This document shows, piece after piece, positions 6,653 to 14,761 of a DNA stretch of 40,711 nucleotides (position 1 is the stretch's first letter; every line of letters starts with the position of its first letter). The translations under genes were made by a program, and so were the position numbers. The DNA is from an uncultured Marinomonas sp. Lineage in GTDB: Bacteria; Pseudomonadota; Gammaproteobacteria; Pseudomonadales; Marinomonadaceae. The notes under the pieces were generated by a model. It did no database searches. It was not told the origin of the DNA and was given only the letters and a program-made list of their open reading frames with translations. Where the stretch lies: the NCBI GenBank assembly GCA_947493575.1, contig CANLRQ010000026.1:1-40711 (forward strand). Direction: 5' to 3'.

Positions 6653-7909
6653 TTACCTTCTGAGTCTGAGTTTGGCGTATTTCACAACCTTGTCTTCAAT
6701 TTCCAAGATTTCGATTAGATAATTACCGACTGATAACCCAATCGGATGCTCTGGAATTAATTCAAGGGTTTCAATAATTAGCCCATTTAACGTTTTTGGT
6801 CCATCTGTAGGAAGGTGCCAATTTAAGGTTTTGTTGATTTCTCGAATGTGGATGGTGCCTTCGATTCTAAAAGAGCCGTCTTCGAGAGTTTTAATTTCGT
6901 CTTCTTCATCTTCTGTTGGTTGGGTAAACTCGCCAACAATTTCTTCTAACACGTCTTCGAGCGTTGCTATCCCTTGAACATCGCCGTATTCATCAACGAC
7001 TAACCCCATTTGTTGATGGCCTTTTTGGAAATTCAACAATACAGTATTTAGTGACGTGCTTTCAGGAATAAAATAGGGTTCTACAGTAGCTTTTAATAAT
7101 GCTGCTTTAGAAGGGCTTTCTTCTCTTAGGAAAACCGCTGCATGACGGGCATGCAGTATGCCGATAACTTTATTAATTTCGCCACTATATACGGGCATTC
7201 TTGTGTGTCGAGATTGGCAAATTTGCTCAATAATTTCATCAATATTGTCTTCAATATCAATGCCAATCACTTCGTTACGAGGGATCATGATGTCTTCAAC
7301 GGAGACTTTTTCGAGATCCAGGATAGATATAAGCATCTCTTGGTGAGCAGCAGGAATAAGCCCACTGGCTTCATTGACAATAGTGCGTAATTCTTCAGAG
7401 CTGATTTTGTCTTGGTTTCCCTGATGTGCATGTACCCCAAACAGTCGTAAAAGTCCGTTTGACATCAAATTGACGATCACTACCAAAGGGTAGAGAATTT
7501 TTAATAGAATGTTTAACACCCATGACGCTGGAAATGCAATGCGTTCTGGGTGAATCGTTGCAAGTGTTTTAGGTGTAACTTCAGCAAAAATAAGAATGAC
7601 AAGCGTCAATGCGCCAGTTGCAATCACAACGCCTGCATCACCCCAAATTCGAACGGCAATAATGGTTGCAATTGCAGAGGCTAAAATATTAACAAAGTTA
7701 TTACCTATGAGGATAACGCCGATTAGTCTGTCAGGGCGCTCAAGTAGTTTACTGACTTTTATTGCTGAGCGATTATTGCCTTTAGCTAGGTGTTTTAGAC
7801 GGTACTTATTAACCGATAACATTCCTGTCTCGGAGCTGGAGAAAAATGCAGAAAGGATAATAAGGGCAAATAGTATTCCACCAAGAATACTTAAGGGGAC
7901 GTCGTTCAA
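6653..7909 (-). CDS. CNNM/CorB-type membrane protein with CBS pair
   Basis: A protein of 418 residues. Residues 1-150 form the DUF21/CNNM transmembrane domain, with the characteristic SAFFSSSETGMLSVN (20-34) and FAEVTPKTLA (108-117) motifs. Residues 200-330 are a CBS pair (DIMIPRNEVIGID and VVDEYGDVQGIATLEDVLEE), which in this family binds Mg-ATP. The C-terminal 75 residues are the CorC_HlyC domain. The architecture is that of YfjD/CorB proteins, linked to Mg2+ or Co2+ export and, in structural work on relatives, Na+-dependent Mg2+ transport. It lies between the CcsA-like gene (84 bases upstream) and the Nudix gene, all leftward. Confidence 0.9.
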   Translation of the reverse strand: MNDVPLSILGGILFALIILSAFFSSSETGMLSVNKYRLKHLAKGNNRSAIKVSKLLERPDRLIGVILIGNNFVNILASAIATIIAVRIWGDAGVVIATGALTLVILIFAEVTPKTLATIHPERIAFPASWVLNILLKILYPLVVIVNLMSNGLLRLFGVHAHQGNQDKISSEELRTIVNEASGLIPAAHQEMLISILDLEKVSVEDIMIPRNEVIGIDIEDNIDEIIEQICQSRHTRMPVYSGEINKVIGILHARHAAVFLREESPSKAALLKATVEPYFIPESTSLNTVLLNFQKGHQQMGLVVDEYGDVQGIATLEDVLEEIVGEFTQPTEDEEDEIKTLEDGSFRIEGTIHIREINKTLNWHLPTDGPKTLNGLIIETLELIPEHPIGLSVGNYLIEILEIEDKVVKYAKLRLRR

Positions 7910-7993
7910 AAAATTTAAGCCTTTTAAAATTAAGAATGTTGATTATTAGACGTTTCAAAGCACGCTGTCAAACACTGTCATGAACTAATTTAG

Positions 7994-8761
7994 TTACTGT
8001 GCTAAAAACTGTAAAACAATTGAGCTGCCGAAATAGCCTAACATCAGCAAAACAAAGCCTCCGAGAGTGAGTTTGACAGCATGTTGGCCTCTCCAACCAA
8101 CAAAGTGGTGTCCTGCTAATAAACCCGCAAAAACACACCAAGATGCGATGGTGAAGACAGTCTTGTGAACTAATTTTTGAGCAAAGATGTCGTCAATAAA
8201 ATAAAGCCCTGTAAGAATAGTGATGGTCAACAAAATAAAAGCGGCCCAAATAAACTCAAACATAAGGTCTTCCAGTACTTGCAGTGGTGGCACTCTCAGA
8301 AGCTGTTTCAAATGGTGATGCTTTAATTGGTACTCTTGTAAAGAAAGTAAAATGCCAATGCCACAAGCGGCGGTAAACAAACTGTAGGCTACAGCAGCAA
8401 TAAGGATGTGCAGCGATGTGCCAAAAGAATGGCTTTGTAACGACGGTAAGCTCAAAAACTCCGTTGCGTTAAGCAAGAGCATGATACCTGAGAGTGGAAA
8501 GGTAAAAGTGAGCAATAACGACAAATCTTTATTTCGATTACTAAACCAAAGTAACAAATTGCCTATTAAAGAAATTAATAGTCCAATGGTTAGAAAGTTA
8601 AAACCATTTTGTGAATTGAATAATAAAACAAGAGCGATACAACACATGGCATTGGTTGACGCGCCAATGAGCGGAGTGATTTTATGCTCTGGGCGATAAA
8701 AGTAGCCTGCACCAGCAAAGATAGATAAGAAACTGGCTAGCCAAAGTGCGATTTGTGTCAT
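7994..8761 (-). CDS. CcsA-like inner membrane protein (YpjD family)
   Basis: A protein of 255 residues made almost entirely of membrane helices, about eight. The conserved SLHILIAAVAYSLFTAACGIG segment and later histidines (H195 region LVHKTVF, GHHFVGWRGQHAVKL) place it in the cytochrome c assembly protein family (CcsA/CcmF/YpjD type). In Pseudomonas and Vibrio this gene also lies divergent from ffh. It lacks the tryptophan-rich WWD segment needed for haem handling by CcsA, so a direct role in cytochrome c maturation is doubtful. It diverges from ffh across 129 bases that must hold both promoters. Confidence 0.85.
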   Translation of the reverse strand: MTQIALWLASFLSIFAGAGYFYRPEHKITPLIGASTNAMCCIALVLLFNSQNGFNFLTIGLLISLIGNLLLWFSNRNKDLSLLLTFTFPLSGIMLLLNATEFLSLPSLQSHSFGTSLHILIAAVAYSLFTAACGIGILLSLQEYQLKHHHLKQLLRVPPLQVLEDLMFEFIWAAFILLTITILTGLYFIDDIFAQKLVHKTVFTIASWCVFAGLLAGHHFVGWRGQHAVKLTLGGFVLLMLGYFGSSIVLQFLAQ

Positions 8762-8796
8762 GAATCTCTGTAGTCCATTCAGTAAAGGTATAGGGT

Positions 8797-8819
8797 GATA
8801 ATTAATTATCCGCTATAAT
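8797..8819 (+). promoter_or_regulatory. likely ffh promoter region with 14-bp palindrome
   Basis: A perfect -10 TATAAT lies at 8814-8819. Just upstream, GATAATTAATTATC (8797-8810) is a perfect 14-bp palindrome that would cover the spacer. I see no good -35 match. The palindrome could be an operator or simply AT-rich promoter DNA. Confidence 0.4.
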
Positions 8820-8890
8820 AGGTCTAATTCAACATTGGATAAACCGTGATCTGGTTTTTTTCCGTATAGAACACTATTTTTGGGGCAGTT

Positions 8891-10261
8891 ATGTTTGATA
8901 ATTTATCGGATCGTTTAACGTCTTCCTTGGATCGAATTCGAGGCCGCGCTAAATTAACAGAAGACAATATACAAGAAGTATTACGTGAAGTACGTATGGC
9001 GCTTCTTGAAGCGGATGTTGCATTGCCAGTTGTAAAAGACTTTATAGGCAATGTAAAAGAGCGTGCTATTGGTACAGAGGTAAGTAAAAGCCTTAGCCCT
9101 GGTCAAGTTTTTCTAAAGATTGTTAAGCAAGAACTTGAAAAAGTAATGGGTGAAGCAAACGATGAGTTAAATCTTCGTGTTGCAGCTCCAGCGGTGATCT
9201 TATTAGCTGGTTTGCAAGGTGCGGGTAAAACAACATCGGCAGCGAAATTGGCTCGCTTTTTAAAAGAGCGCCATAAAAAGTCTGTTTCTGTTGTCAGTGC
9301 CGACGTTTATCGCCCTGCTGCTATTAAACAGCTTGAAACGTTAGCCAATGAAGTTGGTGCTGGTTTTATTCCAAGTGATGTTTCTCAAAAGCCAATTGAT
9401 ATTGTTAATAATGCCATTGACGTCGCGAAAAAATCCCATAAAGACGTGTTGATTGTTGATACCGCGGGGCGTTTGGCTATTGATGATGCCATGATGGTTG
9501 AAATCAAAGAGTTGCACGCAGCTATTAATCCTGTAGAAACCTTATTTGTTGTTGATGCAATGACAGGGCAAGATGCAGCGAATACCGCAAAAGCATTTGG
9601 CGATGTATTACCTCTTACTGGTGTTATCTTAACGAAAACCGATGGTGATGCTCGTGGTGGTGCGGCGTTATCAGTGCGCCATATTACAGGTAAACCGCTT
9701 AAATTCTTAGGTGTTGGTGAAAAAACGACTGCCTTAGAGCCTTTCCACCCTGATCGTCTTGCTTCTCGAATTTTGGGAATGGGAGACATGCTTTCTTTAA
9801 TTGAGGAAGCAGAACAAAAAATTGATAAAGATAAAGCCCAAAAGTTAGCGGGTAAACTGCAAAAAGGTAAAGGGTTTGACCTTGAAGACTTTAAAGAGCA
9901 GTTACAGCAAATGAAAAACATGGGTGGTATGGGGGCAATGCTAGATAAACTTCCTGGTATGGGAGGGCAGTTAGCCAATGTTCAGGATCAAGTCAGTGAC
10001 AAAATGTTTGTTCAAATGGAATCCTTGATTAATTCAATGACACCTGCGGAGCGTCGTAACCCTGATGTGATTAATGGCTCTCGTAAAAAACGTATTTCTG
10101 CGGGTGCAGGTTTGCAGATACAAGACCTTAATCGTTTATTGAAACAACATAAACAAATGCAAAAAATGATGAAGAAATTTAGTTCTAAATCTGGCATGAA
10201 AAAAATGATGCGAGGCTTAGGTGGGATGATGCCAGGCGGTGGTGGTTTCCCTAAATTTTAA
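8891..10261 (+). CDS. ffh: signal recognition particle protein Ffh
   Basis: A protein of 456 residues, normal for Ffh. The N domain is residues 1-95. The G domain has P-loop GLQGAGKTT (107-115), DTAGR and TKTDGDARGG, and the methionine-rich M domain (about 300-456) ends in MKKMMRGLGGMMPGGGG. With 4.5S RNA it binds signal sequences on ribosomes and delivers membrane proteins to FtsY. The start at ATG 8891 has a GGGGCAG-type ribosome site. An intrinsic terminator separates it from the ribosomal operon downstream, so it is likely its own unit. Confidence 0.97.
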   Translation: MFDNLSDRLTSSLDRIRGRAKLTEDNIQEVLREVRMALLEADVALPVVKDFIGNVKERAIGTEVSKSLSPGQVFLKIVKQELEKVMGEANDELNLRVAAPAVILLAGLQGAGKTTSAAKLARFLKERHKKSVSVVSADVYRPAAIKQLETLANEVGAGFIPSDVSQKPIDIVNNAIDVAKKSHKDVLIVDTAGRLAIDDAMMVEIKELHAAINPVETLFVVDAMTGQDAANTAKAFGDVLPLTGVILTKTDGDARGGAALSVRHITGKPLKFLGVGEKTTALEPFHPDRLASRILGMGDMLSLIEEAEQKIDKDKAQKLAGKLQKGKGFDLEDFKEQLQQMKNMGGMGAMLDKLPGMGGQLANVQDQVSDKMFVQMESLINSMTPAERRNPDVINGSRKKRISAGAGLQIQDLNRLLKQHKQMQKMMKKFSSKSGMKKMMRGLGGMMPGGGGFPKF

Positions 10262-10335
10262 TAAATAAAGAATTACGCGAGTAATAAATGCCGAAAACGC
10301 ATTTAATTTGAATAAATTGTTGGAAAAAACACCAG

Positions 10336-10364
10336 AAGAGGTGAATAGCCTCTTTTGTTTTTTC
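10336..10364 (+). terminator. intrinsic terminator after ffh
   Basis: AAGAGG (10336-10341) pairs with CCTCTT (10349-10354) across a 7-base loop, followed by TTGTTTTTT. The rest of the 195-base gap up to rpsP holds a possible -10 TAGAAT at 10376-10381, whose -35 would fall in the T run. Confidence 0.75.
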
Positions 10365-10456
10365 TCTACATCAACTAGAATATGCCGCCTTCTTGATCTA
10401 TGGCTCAAAAGTGCCGATGCAAGAGGTGTTTCGTTAAGCAATAAGGAACCAATAAT

Positions 10457-10705
10457 ATGGTAACTATTCGTCTTTCTCGTGGAGGCTCTAAGAAGCGTCC
10501 TTTCTATCACTTGAACGTGGCTGATAGCCGTTGTGCTCGTGATGGTCGTTATATCGAGCGTCTTGGTTTCTTTAACCCAGTTGCTCGTGGTCAAGAAGAG
10601 CGTTTACGCATCGATTTAGATCGTGTAAACCATTGGGTGTCTCAAGGTGCTCAACTATCTGACCGTGTTGCTAAGCTTGTAAAAGATGCTAGCAAAAACG
10701 CTTAA
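10457..10705 (+). CDS. rpsP: 30S ribosomal protein bS16
   Basis: A protein of 82 residues, exactly the usual size. It starts [20 protein letters not shown], the hallmark of bS16, and includes [14 protein letters not shown]. It binds 16S rRNA in the body of the small subunit and is needed for assembly. The ribosome site AAGGAA lies 9 bases before ATG 10457. It is the first gene of the rpsP-rimM-trmD-rplS operon (gaps 14, 24 and 71 bases). Confidence 0.98.
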   Translation: MVTIRLSRGGSKKRPFYHLNVADSRCARDGRYIERLGFFNPVARGQEERLRIDLDRVNHWVSQGAQLSDRVAKLVKDASKNA

Positions 10706-10719
10706 TAATTGAGGTAGTT

Positions 10720-11262
10720 ATGTCTAAAAATAAGCAAGTCGCTCCAGAGCAACCGCTTGTTGTTGGACGCATTACTTCCGTATTTGGTGTTAAAGGGTGG
10801 GTGAAACTATATTCACACACTGAGCCAATGCAGGGTATCTTTGATTATCCTAATTGGTGGTTGAAGACCACAAGTGGTTGGAAATCGATAGAGTTAAACC
10901 AAGGGCGTCTTCAGGGACGTGGTTTGGTAGCAGCAGTAAAAGGATACAACGACAGAGATCTTGTAAAAGAAATCTGTGGTATGGATATTTATACTGATGC
11001 AAACAATCTTCCTACATTAGATGACGGTGATTATTACTGGAGTCAATTAGAAGGGTTGAAGGTCATCACTAAAGAGGGAGTCCTCTTAGGTAAAGTTTTT
11101 CAGATGATGGAAACAGGTGCAAATGATGTACTTGTTGTTCGAGCTTGTGAAGGCAGTTTTGATCGTGAAGAGCGTTTGCTTCCTTACTCTCCTGATCAAT
11201 TTGTTTTAAGTATTAACTTAGAGCAAAAAGAGATGATAGTAGATTGGGATCCAGAGTTTTAA
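10720..11262 (+). CDS. rimM: 16S rRNA maturation factor RimM
   Basis: A protein of 180 residues. The N-terminal RimM domain starts at VVGRITSVFGVKGWVKLYSHT (residues 14-34), and the C-terminal PRC barrel runs from DDGDYYWSQLEGLKV to the end, finishing EMIVDWDPEF. RimM binds uS19 and helps mature the 30S head. The ribosome site GAGG is 7 bases before ATG 10720. Its position between rpsP and trmD is the standard order. Confidence 0.97.
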   Translation: MSKNKQVAPEQPLVVGRITSVFGVKGWVKLYSHTEPMQGIFDYPNWWLKTTSGWKSIELNQGRLQGRGLVAAVKGYNDRDLVKEICGMDIYTDANNLPTLDDGDYYWSQLEGLKVITKEGVLLGKVFQMMETGANDVLVVRACEGSFDREERLLPYSPDQFVLSINLEQKEMIVDWDPEF

Positions 11263-11286
11263 CGATTATTTTGTAAAGGGTAAAAT

Positions 11287-12039
11287 GTGCAGGTTAGTGT
11301 AATTTCACTGTTTCCTGAAATGTTTCAAGCTATTACCCAGTATGGTGTAACAGGGCGAGCCGTTCGATCAGGATTGGTTGAAATAGACTTTTTAAATCCT
11401 CGTGATTTTACTCATGATAAGCATAAGACCGTCGATGATCGACCTTATGGTGGTGGTCCAGGGATGCTGATGAAAGTACAGCCCCTAAATGATGCAATTG
11501 ACGTAGCTCGTAATAAGTTACCCAATGCTAAGGTTATTTTTCTGTCCCCTCAAGGGCGTACACTAACGCAGGAAGGTGTGCAACATCTAGCTAAGCAAGC
11601 AGAATTAATTCTGGTAGCTGGACGTTATGAAGGCGTTGATGAGCGTTTGATTCAATCTCAAGTTGATGAAGAATGGTCTATCGGTGACTTTGTGTTAAGT
11701 GGTGGCGAGTTGCCGGCAATGGTTCTAATGGATTCTGTTTTTCGTATGATACCAGAAGTCTTAGGTCATAAAATGTCAGCGGAAGAGGATTCCTTTTCTG
11801 ATGGCTTATTAGATTGCCCGCATTACACTCGACCGGAAGTATTAAATGAGACGCCTGTGCCGTCTGTACTACTTAGCGGGAACCATGAGGAGATTAGACG
11901 CTGGCGACTAAAGCAAAAGCTCGGAAGAACTTGGCTACGCCGGCCAGACCTCTTGCAAGACCTTGAGTTGGACAAGGAACAGCAAGAGCTGTTAAAAGAG
12001 TTTATTCACGAAACCGAAGATTCAACCTCGGCAGAGTAG
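11287..12039 (+). CDS. trmD: tRNA (guanine-N1)-methyltransferase TrmD
   Basis: A protein of 250 residues starting at GTG 11287, with AAAGGGT upstream. The first residues [20 protein letters not shown] are typical. The SPOUT trefoil-knot signature is present as [23 protein letters not shown] and [21 protein letters not shown] and the C-terminal helices complete it. It uses S-adenosylmethionine to methylate N1 of G37 in tRNAs reading CNN-type codons, preventing frameshifts. The ATG at 11285 is out of frame, so the GTG start is well determined. Confidence 0.97.
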   Translation: MQVSVISLFPEMFQAITQYGVTGRAVRSGLVEIDFLNPRDFTHDKHKTVDDRPYGGGPGMLMKVQPLNDAIDVARNKLPNAKVIFLSPQGRTLTQEGVQHLAKQAELILVAGRYEGVDERLIQSQVDEEWSIGDFVLSGGELPAMVLMDSVFRMIPEVLGHKMSAEEDSFSDGLLDCPHYTRPEVLNETPVPSVLLSGNHEEIRRWRLKQKLGRTWLRRPDLLQDLELDKEQQELLKEFIHETEDSTSAE

Positions 12040-12110
12040 GAATTGTGAACTTATTAGAGTGGAATACATCTTTCATTCGGTAAGAAACCAAATCATTAGG
12101 AGTCAAATCC

Positions 12111-12473
12111 ATGAGCAACAAAACATTAATTATTCAGCAACTTGAAGCTGAACAAATGACAAAAGAAGTTCCTGCCTTTGGTGCCGGAGATACTGTTGTT
12201 GTTCAAGTAAAAGTTAAAGAAGGTACTCGTGAGCGTTTACAGGCTTTTGAAGGCGTTGTAATTGCAAAACGTAACCGCGGTCTGAACTCAGCTTTCACTG
12301 TTCGTAAAATTTCGAATGGCGTTGGTGTTGAGCGTGCTTTCCAGACTTACAGCCCACTCGTTGAAAACATTTCTGTTAAACGTCGTGGTGATGTTCGTCA
12401 AGCGAAAATCTACTATCTTCGCGAACGTTCTGGTAAATCAGCACGTATCAAAGAGAAGTTGGCTAAGCGCTAA
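12111..12473 (+). CDS. rplS: 50S ribosomal protein bL19
   Basis: A protein of 120 residues, normal for bL19, containing [40 protein letters not shown] and [20 protein letters not shown]. It sits at the subunit interface. ATG 12111 is preceded by a strong AGGAG site. It is the last gene of the operon and is followed at once by a strong terminator. Confidence 0.98.
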   Translation: MSNKTLIIQQLEAEQMTKEVPAFGAGDTVVVQVKVKEGTRERLQAFEGVVIAKRNRGLNSAFTVRKISNGVGVERAFQTYSPLVENISVKRRGDVRQAKIYYLRERSGKSARIKEKLAKR

Positions 12474-12485
12474 TCGATCTGATCT

Positions 12486-12515
12486 AAAAAAAGGCAGCCT
12501 AGGCTGCCTTTTTTT
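12486..12515 (+). terminator. strong intrinsic terminator after rplS
   Basis: AAGGCAGCC (12491-12499) pairs with GGCTGCCTT (12502-12510) across a TA turn, with A5 before and T5 after, making a 30-bp perfect palindrome. The symmetric A and T tracts would let it work in both directions. Confidence 0.92.
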
Positions 12516-12579
12516 ATGGAACTTACTTCTTACTTTGTGGCCTAATAATACTTAATGTGTGCTTAAAAATGAGAAGTTT

Positions 12580-13299
12580 ATGAAATACGATGTTTCAATG
12601 GCATTTAAAATGCTTTCCTTAGGAGCAACTTTCTTTTCGGCCGTTGCCATTTCAGCGCCTGAAGATGTTGTTCGATCTTCTATTAATACTGCTGTTCCAC
12701 AATACCCAATTGAATCCATTAAACTGCATGACAGTACGGGGCTCTATGTTGTTTCTTTAGAGGGTGGTCCTGTTTTACATGTGAGTGCGGATGGTAAGTC
12801 TTTTATTGCTGGTGATGTGTATCGTATCGAAAGCGATGGGATTATTAATGAAACTGAGATTGCTAAATTGCAAAAAGTGGAAGACACCCCATTTGATCAA
12901 ATGGTGGTGTATGCTGCAAAGGGTGAAGAAAAAGCTCATATCTCAGTATTTACCGATGTCGATTGTGGTTATTGTCGTATGTTGCATAAAGAAGTCCCTG
13001 AGTTAAATGAAATGGGAATTACTGTGCGTTACTTAGGCTTCCCACGGGCAGGGACAGGTTCTGCAGCGCATGCCAAATTAACGAGTATTTGGTGTTCGGA
13101 TGATCCACAAAAATGGATGACACAGGCAAAACTGGGTAAATCCGTGCCTACTTCTCATTGTCAAAATCCAATTGCACAACAATATCAACTGGGACAATCT
13201 GTCGGGGTGCGGGGTACACCGAGTATTGTTTTAAGTAATGGGAAATTTATTCCGGGCTATTTACCTGCTGATGAGCTATCGAAAGAGCTTGGTTTGTAA
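12580..13299 (+). CDS. dsbC: thiol:disulfide interchange protein DsbC
   Basis: The start at ATG 12580 gives 239 residues. An upstream GTG at 12559 is also in frame but adds residues before the signal peptide and has a poorer context. The signal peptide ends near AISA (residue 26). An N-terminal dimerisation domain (about 27-85) is followed by the thioredoxin-fold domain with active site CGYC (C129-C132), a structural pair C172/C194 and cis-proline in RGTPSIV (P214). DsbC is a periplasmic homodimer that reshuffles wrong disulfides and is kept reduced by DsbD. It follows the rplS terminator and is probably transcribed alone, ahead of hom, as in Pseudomonas. Confidence 0.93.
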   Translation: MKYDVSMAFKMLSLGATFFSAVAISAPEDVVRSSINTAVPQYPIESIKLHDSTGLYVVSLEGGPVLHVSADGKSFIAGDVYRIESDGIINETEIAKLQKVEDTPFDQMVVYAAKGEEKAHISVFTDVDCGYCRMLHKEVPELNEMGITVRYLGFPRAGTGSAAHAKLTSIWCSDDPQKWMTQAKLGKSVPTSHCQNPIAQQYQLGQSVGVRGTPSIVLSNGKFIPGYLPADELSKELGL

Positions 13300-13372
13300 C
13301 TAAAGCTGAAAAAAACACAATAAGTTTGCTATAGAAGAGTAACTCGGCTTTAGGTTTTGACTTCACTGACGG

Positions 13373-13448
13373 TATAATGTTTTAAATCGAGTTGTCTGAT
13401 TAATCGTCAGCTCGAATTATTTTTTAAGCATTTCTGTGGGGTACTATT
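13373..13448 (+). promoter_or_regulatory. hom promoter and hairpin leader
   Basis: A perfect -10 TATAAT lies at 13373-13378, with no good -35 at the right spacing. Just downstream TCGAGTTG (13387-13394) pairs with CAGCTCGA (13408-13415) across 13 bases, with one G-T pair, followed by ATTATTTTTT. The hairpin would sit at the very 5' end of the hom mRNA and has the form of a weak intrinsic terminator, for dsbC or as an attenuator. No leader peptide rich in Thr or Ile codons is visible. Confidence 0.45.
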
Positions 13449-14750
13449 TTGAAACCGGTAAAAGTCGGCATTTGTGGGTTAGGAACTGTTGGTTCTGGAA
13501 GTTTTAATATCCTTCGAGACAACGCGAAAGAAATTACACGCCGTGTTGGTCGTAGTATTGTTATCGAGCAAGTGGGTGCTCGTCGTGATAATGATATGTG
13601 TGACTTAACAGGCATTAATGTAACACGCGATATTTTTGACGTAGTTTCTAATCCCGAAATTGACATTGTAATGGAATTGATTGGTGGCACGACTGTAGCC
13701 AAAGATCTTGTGTTACAAGCAATTGATAATGGAAAGCATGTCGTTACGGCAAACAAAGCTTTGATTGCTGAACATGGCAATGAAATCTTCGCTAAGGCTC
13801 AAGATAAAGGCGTTATGGTTGCTTTTGAAGCGGCTGTTGCTGGCGGCATTCCGATTATTAAAACACTCAGAGAAGGTCTTTCTGCAAATCGCATTGATTG
13901 GTTGGCAGGTATCATTAATGGTACTGGTAACTTTATCATGACTGAAATGAGTGAAAAAAACCGACCATTCGCAGATGTGCTTGCTGAAGCTCAGGCGTTG
14001 GGTTACGCAGAAGCTGACCCAACATTTGATGTCGAAGGTATTGATGCCGCACATAAATTAACCATTCTTGCGTCCATCGCTTTTGGTATTCCTCTACAAT
14101 TTGAAAAAACCTATACGGAAGGTATCAGTAAAATTACTTCCGAAGATGTAGGTTTTGCAAAAGACCTTGGTTATAACATCAAACATCTTGGTATTGCTCG
14201 CCGTACAGAACAAGGTATTGAACTGCGTGTTCATCCTACTTTGATCTCTAAGAAGCAACTTTTGGCAAACGTTAACGGTGTTATGAACGCTGTGATGGTC
14301 AAAGGTGATGCGGTTGGCCCAACACTAACTTATGGTGCAGGTGCAGGTGCATTACCAACAGGCTCTTCTGTTGTTGCTGATGTGATTGATGTGGCTCGCA
14401 CTCTCACTGCCGACCCAGATAATCGTGTTCCGCATTTAGCTTTCCAAGCGAACTCACTATCTGACTTAGCTGTCTTACCAGTAGAAGAAATTGACAGTGG
14501 TTACTTCTTAAATATGAATATCGAAGATAAAGCAGGTGTTTTGGCGGAAATTACGCAAATCTTATCTAAGCATGGTATCAGTATCGAATCCTTGATTCAG
14601 CGTGAAAGAGAAGGCAGCGATGCGGTTCCTTTGGTCGTGATGACTCATATGGTAAAAGAGCGCAATATGAATTCTGCTATTTCTGAAATTGAGGCTTTAT
14701 CTGCCGTTTCAGGTAAAGTACAGCGTATTCGTGTAGAGCATTTAGCGTAG
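13449..14750 (+). CDS. hom: homoserine dehydrogenase
   Basis: A protein of 433 residues read from a TTG start, with GGGG 7 bases upstream; the next in-frame ATG would cut into the Rossmann fold. The NAD(P) motif VGICGLGTVGSG is at residues 5-16. EAAVAGGIPIIKTLREGL and IINGTGNFIMTEM are catalytic-domain signatures, and an ACT domain occupies the C-terminus (YFLNMNIEDKAGVLAEITQI). It reduces aspartate semialdehyde to homoserine on the way to threonine and methionine. The ACT domain implies feedback control by threonine. It is the monofunctional form, not fused to aspartokinase, and lies 8 bases before thrC. Confidence 0.97.
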   Translation: MKPVKVGICGLGTVGSGSFNILRDNAKEITRRVGRSIVIEQVGARRDNDMCDLTGINVTRDIFDVVSNPEIDIVMELIGGTTVAKDLVLQAIDNGKHVVTANKALIAEHGNEIFAKAQDKGVMVAFEAAVAGGIPIIKTLREGLSANRIDWLAGIINGTGNFIMTEMSEKNRPFADVLAEAQALGYAEADPTFDVEGIDAAHKLTILASIAFGIPLQFEKTYTEGISKITSEDVGFAKDLGYNIKHLGIARRTEQGIELRVHPTLISKKQLLANVNGVMNAVMVKGDAVGPTLTYGAGAGALPTGSSVVADVIDVARTLTADPDNRVPHLAFQANSLSDLAVLPVEEIDSGYFLNMNIEDKAGVLAEITQILSKHGISIESLIQREREGSDAVPLVVMTHMVKERNMNSAISEIEALSAVSGKVQRIRVEHLA

Positions 14751-14761
14751 GAAAAACAGTG

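Noticed and set aside
9385..9978. Minus-strand ORF of 197 codons inside ffh
   Set aside because: It is an antisense shadow of the highly conserved ffh frame, with a serine- and proline-rich translation and no family features.
10217..10594. Minus-strand ORF of 125 codons across the ffh-rpsP gap
   Set aside because: It lies antisense to the ends of ffh and rpsP, crosses the terminator, and has a composition unlike a protein-coding frame.
12559..12579. GTG start for dsbC
   Set aside because: It adds seven charged residues ahead of the signal peptide and has no good ribosome site. The ATG at 12580 is preferred, with some doubt.
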